A stretch of 5,774 nucleotides of DNA, from the NCBI GenBank assembly GCA_003545125.1, contig DQCI01000338.1, forward strand, positions 1 to 5,774, read 5' to 3'. Position numbers and translations under genes: made by a program. Shown here in pieces: positions 1 to 5,774 of this stretch; within the stretch, counting starts at the first letter, position 1, and every line of letters starts with the position of its first letter. A model generated the notes under the pieces. That model was not told the DNA's origin. It made no database searches and saw only the letters and a program-made list of their open reading frames with translations. The DNA is from Paracoccaceae bacterium (GTDB lineage Bacteria; Pseudomonadota; Alphaproteobacteria; Rhodobacterales; Rhodobacteraceae).

Positions 1-215
1 CCCCCGGGTTCCGGCGGCACCTGCGTGCCGAAGCCGCAGACCGGTTTGCCGGGACCCGGCGCGCGCGGGTCATTGGTGGGTTGCAGGGCGGTCCGCGCCC
101 CATCCGCCCGGGACCGATGTTTCGCAGAACGGTGCCTTTGGATCACCCCCGCCGGACCGGCGCTCCTCAGGAAGTGGCGCCCTGAGACCGGCGCCCTCAG
201 ACCGGCGGCCGGGGC
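1..215. other. G+C-rich flank downstream of the chemoreceptor gene, no supported gene
   Basis: This stretch lies 3' of the minus-strand chemoreceptor gene and runs off the window edge. Plus-strand frame 1 and one minus-strand frame are open here, but neither has a convincing ribosome binding site, a start or a recognisable product, so I call no gene. It contains a tandem near-duplicate of 14 bases (177-190 and 191-204, one mismatch) just beyond the chemoreceptor stop, and a 6-bp inverted repeat (53-58 with 66-71). Neither hairpin is followed by a T run on the minus strand, so I see no clear intrinsic terminator for the chemoreceptor. A partial gene entering from the left cannot be excluded. 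Confidence 0.5.
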
Positions 216-2478
216 TCAGGCGACCGCATTGCGCGCGGTGTCGTCCCCCAGGTGCTGGACCGGGCGCGCCGCTTTCTCGTTCACGCCCGCGAAGTGAAAT
301 CCGCGGATCGCCGAGACGAGCTCGCGGGTTTTGCTGTTGAGCACAGTCGTAGCGGCGCTCGTTTCCTCGAACATCGCGGCATTCTGCTGGGTCGTCGTGT
401 CGAGCGTGTTCACCGCTTCGTTGATTTCGCTGAGCCCGGTGGCCTGTTCTTCCGAGGCGCTTGCGATCAGGATCACCTGGGCCGAGATGTCCCGGACCGA
501 GTCGAGGATCCTGTCCAGCGCCTCGCCGGTTTTGCCGACGAGGTCGACGCCCTGGTGGATCTCGGCCTCGCTGGCCGCGATCAGATCGGAAATCTCGCGG
601 GCGGCTTCGGAGGACCGCTGGGCGAGGGCGCGCACTTCCGAGGCGACGACGGCGAATCCGCGTCCGGCGTCACCGGCGCGGGCGGCCTCGACCCCGGCGT
701 TGAGGGCAAGGAGATTGGTCTGGAACGCGATCTCGTCGATCACGCTGGTGATCTTGGTGATCCCGCGCGAAGACTCCGCGATCCGGTTCATCGCGTCGAC
801 GGCGTGCGACACCGAGGTGCCGCCATCATCGGCATTGCGGTTCGCATTCTCGATCAGTCGCTTGGCTTCGGTCGCACCGTTTGCGGCCGACCGGACAGAG
901 GTGGTCAGCTGGTCAAGCGCCGCCGCGGTCTCTTCCAGCGTCGCCGCATTGCGCTCGGTGCGCCGCGACAACTCGTCCGACGCCTGCGCGATCGCGACCA
1001 CCTCGCCGTCGATCCCGTCGGCGGTCCGGTCAAGTCCCGACATGGTTCTGCGCAGACGGGCCAGCGCGCGGTTGAAGTCAAGCCGGAGGGATTCGTAGTC
1101 GCCGGGCAGGGCCTTGGTGATTTGATAGCAGAGGTTGCCGTTGGCAAGCGCCTCGAGCCCCTCCGCGAGCAGTTCCACGACCTCCTGCTGCTCGCGTACC
1201 CGCGCCTCGGCGGCCGCCTGTTCGGCCTGGGCCGCGCGGGCCTCGGCCTCGGACAGCTCGCGCCGACGTTGCGCCTCGGCTTCCTGCGCGACGTGTTGCT
1301 CTTCGGCGCGTTGGGCGGCCTGCGCCTTTTCCGCGGTTTCGTGCGCGCGCTTGGCCGCTTCCTCTTCCTTCAAGGCGGCCTCCAGCCGGGCATTCTCCTG
1401 CAGTTTTTCATGGAACAGCTTGAGCGCACGGCTGATGCCGCCGATCTCGTCGTGCCGTTCCGTACCGGTGATCACCAGATCGGGGTCGCCGCTCGCGAGA
1501 CGTTCGGTGGTGCGGCAGATGCCGGCGAACTGCTGGCCCAGCCGATGCCCGGTCACGGCCCCGACGCCGGCTCCCAGGAGGATCGCGATCAGGGCCGCGA
1601 TGCTGGCTGACATCGCGAGCTTGCTGGAAATGGCGCCGTAGGCCTCGATCGGGCGGAGCAGGGTGACGACGCCGGCCACGTCGCCGGAATAGTCGCGGAT
1701 GGCGAGGGCGCGCATCGCGAAAGCGGCGCCGTCGAGGGTGACATCGCGGTCAAGCGTGGGGGTCTGCCTCAACTCGGCCAGGTCCTCGCCCGACAACAGC
1801 GGGTCACTCTCGATGGTCGCGCCGAGGCGGGTGTTGACCTGGTTGGCGGCGTCGAAGGTCTCGATGTCCGTGTCGGGCATCAGGTAGAATTCGAAGTGAT
1901 TGCCGCTGCGCGCGGCCAGCCCCTCGAGGAAGGCCACGCCGACGTCGAGCCCGACTTCGACGGTACCGACTGGTTTGCCTTCGTGGCGGACGATGGCGAC
2001 CCCGCGCGCTCCGATCCCGGCCCGGCCGCGTTCGAGCCCCGAGAGCGAGGTGCCCGTCGTGTTGGCATCGACCACCGTCTGGCGGAAGCCCGAGAGATCG
2101 TCGCCGCGCTTTTCCAGCTTGTGGATGCGGAAAAGCGAGGTCGCCGGGGCGAGGTGAAACTGCATCTGCGCCATGCCGGCGGCCGCCTTCATGTGCGCAA
2201 ACCCGGGGCCGGGCAGCTGTTCGAGCGCCCTGTCGTCTTGCGCCGCGACGGCCGCCTGGACGACCGGGAGCGACGCGATCACCTCGGCCTGGGCGAGGGC
2301 GATCTTGTGGGTGCGATTGATCGAGGCTTCGAGCCAGGCCTGGGCGGTGTCGAGATCACGGTCATGCATGATCCGCAGGGCATGCTGCTCGCTGACGAAC
2401 ATGCCCACCCCCCATCAGCATGGTGACCAGCAGGGCGACGGCGACGGGGAGAACGATGATCTTCGCGCGAATCGACAT
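216..2478 (-). CDS. Methyl-accepting chemotaxis protein, with an apparent frameshift after the first membrane helix
   Basis: This is a transmembrane chemoreceptor that would signal through CheW and CheA to the flagellar motor. The 730-codon frame from a GTG at 2408 lacks a first membrane helix. That helix is encoded just upstream in another frame: ATG at 2478, with GGAGAG five bases before it, reads MSIRAKIIVLPVAVALLVTM. Removing one G from the run at 2408-2413 joins the two into about 753 residues. Numbered on the restored protein: TM1 about 7-29; periplasmic sensor about 30-287, resembling a double-Cache domain; TM2 about 288-310; first HAMP about 311-360; Ala/Glu/Gln-rich coiled coil about 360-430; second HAMP-like segment about 431-483; then the signalling domain. 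The tip is at about 580-613 (EIAFQTNLLALNAGVEAARA), with likely methylation helices around ATLEETAAALDQL and NAAMFEETSAATTVL. There is no C-terminal NWETF-type CheR/CheB-binding pentapeptide. The receptor class is certain. The ligand is unknown, and whether the gene is intact depends on the G-run length. Confidence 0.93.
2408..2413 (-). other. G6 homopolymer where the chemoreceptor frame breaks
   Basis: On the minus strand the sequence reads ATG, GGG, GGT, GGG in the frame of the start codon at 2478. That frame ends at 2362 after unrelated residues. The receptor frame upstream of the run meets a TGA at 2417-2415, so the switch must occur between there and 2362, and the G run is the only obvious slippage site. 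One G fewer, or two more, gives a continuous protein (MLM-G-VGMFVSEQ with five G). Sequencing error, a real mutation and reversible slippage all fit. Confidence 0.75.
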
Positions 2479-2483
2479 GAGGG

Positions 2484-2489
2484 CTCTCC
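2484..2489 (-). promoter_or_regulatory. Ribosome binding site for the chemoreceptor start at 2478
   Basis: GGAGAG on the minus strand sits five bases before the ATG at 2478. It supports that ATG, rather than the GTG at 2408, as the true start, because it lets translation begin with the membrane helix that chemoreceptors need. Confidence 0.7.
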
Positions 2490-2679
2490 ATGAATTCCCA
2501 CGTTCGTTAGTGAGGCGGAAATAAAAAGAAGCGGTGAATCCGGGTCCGGTTCGGGGCGCCGATGTGGCGAAACGTGGGCCGCTCGCCCGGCCTGCCAAAG
2601 AAGGGGTGGCACAGGCGCCACAAAAGCGATTGTATCCGGGCCTAGGACATCGCGTTTCCAGATTCTTTCACGTTGCGGG

Positions 2680-2707
2680 TTGGCTCGAATGTGGGGTTCC
2701 GTATAGT
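2680..2707 (+). promoter_or_regulatory. Candidate sigma70-type promoter for the exported-protein operon
   Basis: TTGGCT (2680-2685) and TATAGT (2702-2707) are separated by 16 bases. They match the housekeeping consensus TTGACA/TATAAT at four and five of six positions. Transcription would begin near 2714, leaving a leader of about 135 bases before the preferred start at 2851. This was found by eye, with no expression evidence. Confidence 0.45.
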
Positions 2708-2738
2708 CGGATAGTACTTTTTCGACTCAGGCCGTGTC

Positions 2739-2757
2739 GGAGGGGACGCGCATGACG
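2739..2757 (+). promoter_or_regulatory. Strong upstream ribosome binding site with alternative in-frame start at 2752
   Basis: GGAGGGG (2739-2745) lies six bases before an ATG at 2752 that is in frame with the gene starting at 2851 and has no intervening stop. Starting here would add 33 mostly polar residues ahead of the signal peptide. Codon use in 2752-2850 is unlike the gene: by hand count 21 of 33 third positions are G or C, with AGG twice and AGA, against 31 of 33 in codons 171-203. I therefore treat it as an alternative start or leader, not the main start. Confidence 0.4.
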
Positions 2758-2850
2758 CATTCCGGGGCGCATTTGGTGCTTCCGGGTGCAAAGAGGATGT
2801 CTTGTGCTGATGTGGCCTATAGGATTTTGCTCAGAAAGACCGAGGACAAC

Positions 2851-4605
2851 ATGAGAATCGGGGGACTCCGGCACTGGGCCGGACTTGCGGCGACATTGGC
2901 CGTTATTTCGGCCGGACATGCCACAGCCGTCGCGCAGGGGATTCCGGCGGCGGACACCGCGGCGCTGACGGCGCAATGGGATCGCTACATGGGCGATACC
3001 GTACCGTCTGTCGTCGACTTCGCACCGATGCGCGCGACGATGGAACGGGTCGACGGCGCCGGCGGCAGCCTGCGGCTCACCTCGCTGCACCCGGGCGTCA
3101 ACCGCTGGTACCTGCTCGAGACGACGTCCGCCGGTGGCGCGGCCCGTGCCTGGCATTTCGAAAATGGCGACGCGAAGGCCTGGAAGGTGTCGCTCACCGA
3201 CGAAGCCGACCCGCAGCTGCTGATCGAGGGCAATGGCGAGCGCCACACCTGCGCGCCCTGGGCGGGCGACGTGCCGGAACTGACATCGGCCGCGAACAGC
3301 GGGCTGCCCTACGCGCCGGTTTGCGGCGGGCGGCTGTACCTGCGCAACCGGGTGCAGGGCTCCAAGACCAACCGTGAGGCGGTGTCGGACTTCCTGCGCA
3401 GCAACGTTGTGTTCGGCGACAAGCTGGTGAACCTCATCAAGGGCACCTTCTTCGAGGACGCCTTCCTCGAGAACTCCGCCTTCGGCGACGCGGTGGACGA
3501 CACCGATGCCCAGGTCGCCGCGCTCGGTGCCGCCAACCTTGCGCGTACCCCGGTGATGCGCACCCAGATGGGCCTGCCCGTCGAAGGCGCCGCCGCCGGC
3601 ATGCAGGCGGGGTCCTGGTACAAGGTCGAAGGCTCCGAGGGCGTGTTCGCTTCGGTGGTGCAGCCTGGGCTGGTGGCCGACGAGGTCATGCGGTCTGGCG
3701 GCAATGCCAACGGGCTCGACGGCACCGAACGCAACGCCGATGTCTACCTCGTGGCCTTCGACCTGTCGCGCTACGAGATCGGCTACGAGCTCGGCACCGA
3801 CCACCCGAACCTCGGCTGGTCGTCGCGGCCCGGACGCAGCGGCAACGACTACAACCTGCCCGGCCCCGACGGGTTCAACAGCCCGGCGCCGCTGGTGCGC
3901 AACGGGATGTTGCCGCCGTCGCTGCTGCCGCGTGTCGTCGCGGCCTGGGCCGGTGGGTTCAAGCGCGACCACGGTGCCTTCCGCTTCGGCGATTACGCCG
4001 GTTTCAACCGCGGTCATCACTACGGTTTCCTCGCCAACGGCGTCACCTTCTCGCGGCTGCGCACCAACCTCGCCACCTTCTACGTCACCACGGACGGCGA
4101 GGTCGGGATGAAGACCTGGCAAGAGGCTGACAATGCGATGATCCCCGATCTCGCCTATGCCCGCCAGAACGGTGTGACGGTGGTCGCGCGCGATCCCGAG
4201 ACCGGTGCCATCAAGGTCGGCGACCGGGTCAGCAGCTGGGGCGGCGGCAACTGGTCGGGGTCTGCCGACGCGCAGCTGCGCACGCTGCGCTCGGGCATGT
4301 GCCTGCGCGAAACCGACGGCCGCAAGTTCCTGATGTACGCCTATTTCTCCTCCGTCACGCCCTCGGCGATGGCGCGGGTGTTCCAGGCCTACGATTGCGA
4401 CTACGCGATGCTGCTCGACATGAACTCGCCGGAACTGACCTACATGGCCTATTTCCAGCAGAACACGCGCGGCGACGGCGTGACCGGCTCGCATCTCAGC
4501 CGGTTGATGAAGGACAGCGATCCTTACCTTGCCGGTGGCCAGGTGCCGCGGTTCGTGAACTTCTCGGACAACCGCGATTTCATCTACATGCTGCGGAAGG
4601 ACTGA
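2851..4605 (+). CDS. Exported protein with a C-terminal phosphodiester-glycosidase-like (NAGPA/DUF2233-type) domain
   Basis: This 584-residue protein starts at ATG 2851, with GAGG five bases upstream. Residues 1-29 form a signal peptide (basic MRIGGLRHW, hydrophobic core, cleavage near ATAVAQG), so it should reach the periplasm or beyond. Residues about 30-240 match nothing I recognise. They hold C134 and C158, a possible disulfide. Residues about 250-535 follow the motif order of NAGPA/DUF2233 proteins: a strand YLVAFDLSRYEIGYELG (299-315), AAWAGGF (364-370, where the family has NGGF), HYGFLANGVTF (390-400), TLRSGMCL (478-485), then a helix and AMLLDMNSPELTYM (519-532, where the family usually has LDGGGSS). 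C484 and C516 could pair. The usual glycine-serine motif is absent, so glycosidase activity should not be assumed. The stop is four bases before the next gene, suggesting translational coupling. The coding assignment and export are secure. The family call is moderate, made from motif resemblance only. Confidence 0.85.
   Translation: MRIGGLRHWAGLAATLAVISAGHATAVAQGIPAADTAALTAQWDRYMGDTVPSVVDFAPMRATMERVDGAGGSLRLTSLHPGVNRWYLLETTSAGGAARAWHFENGDAKAWKVSLTDEADPQLLIEGNGERHTCAPWAGDVPELTSAANSGLPYAPVCGGRLYLRNRVQGSKTNREAVSDFLRSNVVFGDKLVNLIKGTFFEDAFLENSAFGDAVDDTDAQVAALGAANLARTPVMRTQMGLPVEGAAAGMQAGSWYKVEGSEGVFASVVQPGLVADEVMRSGGNANGLDGTERNADVYLVAFDLSRYEIGYELGTDHPNLGWSSRPGRSGNDYNLPGPDGFNSPAPLVRNGMLPPSLLPRVVAAWAGGFKRDHGAFRFGDYAGFNRGHHYGFLANGVTFSRLRTNLATFYVTTDGEVGMKTWQEADNAMIPDLAYARQNGVTVVARDPETGAIKVGDRVSSWGGGNWSGSADAQLRTLRSGMCLRETDGRKFLMYAYFSSVTPSAMARVFQAYDCDYAMLLDMNSPELTYMAYFQQNTRGDGVTGSHLSRLMKDSDPYLAGGQVPRFVNFSDNRDFIYMLRKD
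4595..4601 (+). promoter_or_regulatory. Ribosome binding site of the SUMF1-fold gene, inside the preceding gene's end
   Basis: GGAAGGA overlaps the last codons of the upstream gene and lies eight bases before the ATG at 4610. It fixes that start and points to coupled translation of the two genes. Confidence 0.7.
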
Positions 4606-4609
4606 CGCG

Positions 4610-5608
4610 ATGGTGACACGCCCCGGGTTGAAAGCGGCCGTGCTGGCCCTGGCCATGGCCCTCGGGGCCGTGAGCGCCCCGGCGGGTGCGGCGACGCTTG
4701 CCGAGAACAACGAGGAAATGTTCGCGCTGATGCAGAAGGCGCGGGGCGTGTCCTCGGGCGAGATCGCGAAGGTCCGCAGTATCCTCCAGCGCTCCGGACG
4801 GGCCGGGCAGGGCAATCCCGCGGTCACCCGGCACCCGCTGACGCCGGGCCAGGCGCAGTCGAAACTGCCGCAGAACGCCTACGAATACTATCGCAACGCG
4901 CAGTTCGAGCGGATCTGCGGTGAGCGCTACATGGCGCCGCTTTACGACCCGGCGACCCAGCGTCCCGAGGATGCCAAGGTCTGCGCCGACATGTTCGAGT
5001 ACCCCAACGTGCCGCTCGCCTACCCGGTGACATGGATCACCGCTCGCGAGGCGGCCGAGGTCTGCTGGGCCGAAGGCAAGCGGATGGGCGACGCGCATGA
5101 ATGGGAAGGGGCCGCGGCCGGGGCGCTGCTCGCGCCCGACTACCGGTTCGACATTGGCAGCCCCCAGGGCATGCGCTCGGCGCATAACGCGAAATGGGGG
5201 TCGTCGAAGAGCTGGACCTACGGGCCGCAATGGCGCGCCGGGATCTGCGCGCAGAACTCGTCGAAGTCCCCGGGCTGCAACGGCGGCGACTGGAACGGCT
5301 GCGGGTCAAACACTTATCCGGTGGGCAGCTTCCCCAACTGCAAGTCGGGGCTCGGGGTCTACGACCTCGAAGGCAACGCGGCCGAACACATGAACCTGCC
5401 GCTCACGCCCGACCAGATGGCCTCGCGCGGCTCGCGCAGCCTCGGTGTGACCGAGATGAAAGGCTCGTGGTTCATCTGGGACAGAATCCGGGCGCACGAG
5501 GAATGGGCCCGTTGGCGCGCCCCGTTCTGGCACGGCTCGCGCGTGCTCGCGACCAATTCGCATTCCAACTACCACCTCGGGTTTCGCTGCTTCAAGGATG
5601 TGAAGTAG
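4610..5608 (+). CDS. Exported SUMF1/formylglycine-generating-enzyme-fold protein lacking the catalytic cysteines
   Basis: This is a 332-residue protein. Residues 1-28 are a signal peptide (MVTRPGLKAAVLALAMALGA, then an Ala-rich cleavage region near APAGAA). Residues about 29-110 are a linker of unclear fold. From about 120 it follows the SUMF1 (PF03781) pattern: PVTWITAREAAEVCWAEGKR (139-158) for the family's PV-x-VSW-x-DA-x-x-YC-x-W-x-GKRLP, HEWEGAAAG (163-171) for EWEYAARG, YPVGSFPN (236-243), GLGVYDLEGNAAEH (247-260) for GLYDMxGNVWEW, and LGFRC (323-327) near the C-terminus. By analogy with human FGE, C152 and C327 would form a structural disulfide. The redox-active cysteine pair upstream of GFRC is missing: that stretch reads HGSRVLATNSHSNYH. 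No EgtB-type iron-binding histidine triad is evident. It is therefore probably a non-FGE member with a binding, structural or different enzymatic role. Eight cysteines fit an oxidising compartment. It is the second gene of the operon. Confidence 0.87.
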   Translation: MVTRPGLKAAVLALAMALGAVSAPAGAATLAENNEEMFALMQKARGVSSGEIAKVRSILQRSGRAGQGNPAVTRHPLTPGQAQSKLPQNAYEYYRNAQFERICGERYMAPLYDPATQRPEDAKVCADMFEYPNVPLAYPVTWITAREAAEVCWAEGKRMGDAHEWEGAAAGALLAPDYRFDIGSPQGMRSAHNAKWGSSKSWTYGPQWRAGICAQNSSKSPGCNGGDWNGCGSNTYPVGSFPNCKSGLGVYDLEGNAAEHMNLPLTPDQMASRGSRSLGVTEMKGSWFIWDRIRAHEEWARWRAPFWHGSRVLATNSHSNYHLGFRCFKDVK

Positions 5609-5659
5609 GGGCGGATACTGTCGGCTTCGCCAGCGCGGAAGTCGTGACGCATTTTTCAA

Positions 5660-5690
5660 GGCTCGCCCGGATTCGGGCGGGCCTTTTTTT
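5660..5690 (+). terminator. Intrinsic terminator of the exported-protein operon
   Basis: GGCTCGCCCG (5660-5669) pairs with CGGGCGGGCC (5674-5683) over ten base pairs with one G-U, around a GATT loop, and is followed directly by seven T (5684-5690). It lies about 50 bases after the stop at 5608. There is no matching A run on the left side, so it should work only for rightward transcription. Confidence 0.9.
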
Positions 5691-5746
5691 GGGACCTTCC
5701 CGTTTCTTCGGGACTTTGAAGGCACGGCTCTACCTGTTGCGGGCTG

Positions 5747-5768
5747 CGCCCGCCGCCTGCGGCGGGCG
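5747..5768. repeat. G+C-only inverted repeat near the right edge
   Basis: CGCCCGCCGC (5747-5756) and GCGGCGGGCG (5759-5768) are perfect reverse complements around a two-base CT spacer. In RNA about three pairs would open to form a loop. The run of G continues to the end of the window. No T run follows in view, so it is not a proven terminator. It could be a dispersed intergenic palindrome or an edge of low-quality sequence. Confidence 0.55.
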
Positions 5769-5774
5769 GGGGGG

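Larger units (their letters stand above)
2479..2850. other. Divergent intergenic region between chemoreceptor and exported-protein operon
   Basis: About 370 bases separate the two oppositely oriented start codons. The region is less G+C-rich than the genes, with A/T-rich patches around 2519-2531 and 2695-2725. A promoter candidate for the rightward operon is at 2680-2707. I could not find a convincing -35/-10 pair for the leftward chemoreceptor, nor a sigma28-type flagellar promoter. A weak dyad GTGGC-N6-GCCAC lies at 2606-2621; its regulatory role is unproven. Confidence 0.6.

Noticed and set aside
25..297. A 90-codon plus-strand frame open to the left edge and overlapping the chemoreceptor end
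   Set aside because: It starts with GTG without a ribosome binding site, has low-complexity Pro/Gly/Arg/Ala content and overlaps the receptor by about 80 bases. A partial gene is possible but unsupported.
252..1610. A 452-codon open frame on the plus strand across the chemoreceptor
   Set aside because: It lies opposite the highly conserved signalling domain of the receptor and its translation shows no recognisable protein features.
2606..2621. GTGGC-N6-GCCAC dyad as a regulator binding site
   Set aside because: A five-base arm is expected often by chance in sequence this rich in G+C, and it is not placed over a convincing promoter.
2668..4827. A 719-codon open frame on the minus strand opposite the exported-protein operon
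   Set aside because: It is a shadow frame produced by the strong third-position G+C bias of the plus-strand gene. Its translation is rich in Arg, His, Gly and Val with no domain, and the plus strand has signal peptides, ribosome binding sites and family motifs.
5306..5725. A 139-codon minus-strand frame spanning the operon terminator
   Set aside because: It reads through the terminator hairpin and mirrors the SUMF1-fold gene, with no supporting motif.
1..5774. Insertion sequence, CRISPR array, tRNA or rRNA gene, or phage attachment site
   Set aside because: I saw no transposase, no regularly spaced repeats, no tRNA-like cloverleaf and no rRNA signature on either strand.

Overview
The window is about two-thirds G+C, with G or C at most third codon positions. 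It looks like a chromosomal segment of an alphaproteobacterium, probably of the Rhodobacterales (roseobacter group). The main clues are codon use and a chemoreceptor whose signalling tip reads NAGVEAARAGDAGRGFAVVA and which has two HAMP modules, as is common in that group. No 16S or other marker is present, so this placement is inference.

Layout: (1) 1-215 is a G+C-rich flank with no gene I can support. (2) 216-2478, minus strand, is a methyl-accepting chemotaxis protein. The first membrane helix and the start codon (2478) are in a different frame from the other 730 codons; the frames meet at a run of six G (2408-2413). (3) 2479-2850 is a divergent intergenic region with a sigma70-like promoter for the rightward genes. 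(4) 2851-4605 and 4610-5608, plus strand, are a tight two-gene operon. It encodes two exported proteins: a 584-residue protein with a C-terminal half resembling the phosphodiester glycosidase (NAGPA/DUF2233) fold, and a 332-residue SUMF1/formylglycine-generating-enzyme-fold protein. (5) 5660-5690 is a strong intrinsic terminator closing the operon, followed by a short G+C-rich tail with a near-perfect hairpin at the window edge.

The chemoreceptor and the operon are divergent and need not be functionally linked. Within the operon, the 4-base gap, the shared secretion route and the single terminator suggest the two proteins act together in the periplasm or at the cell surface. Both carry a recognisable fold but lack hallmark active-site residues of the best-known enzymes of that fold, so their biochemistry is open. 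This pair is the best candidate for something undescribed in the window.
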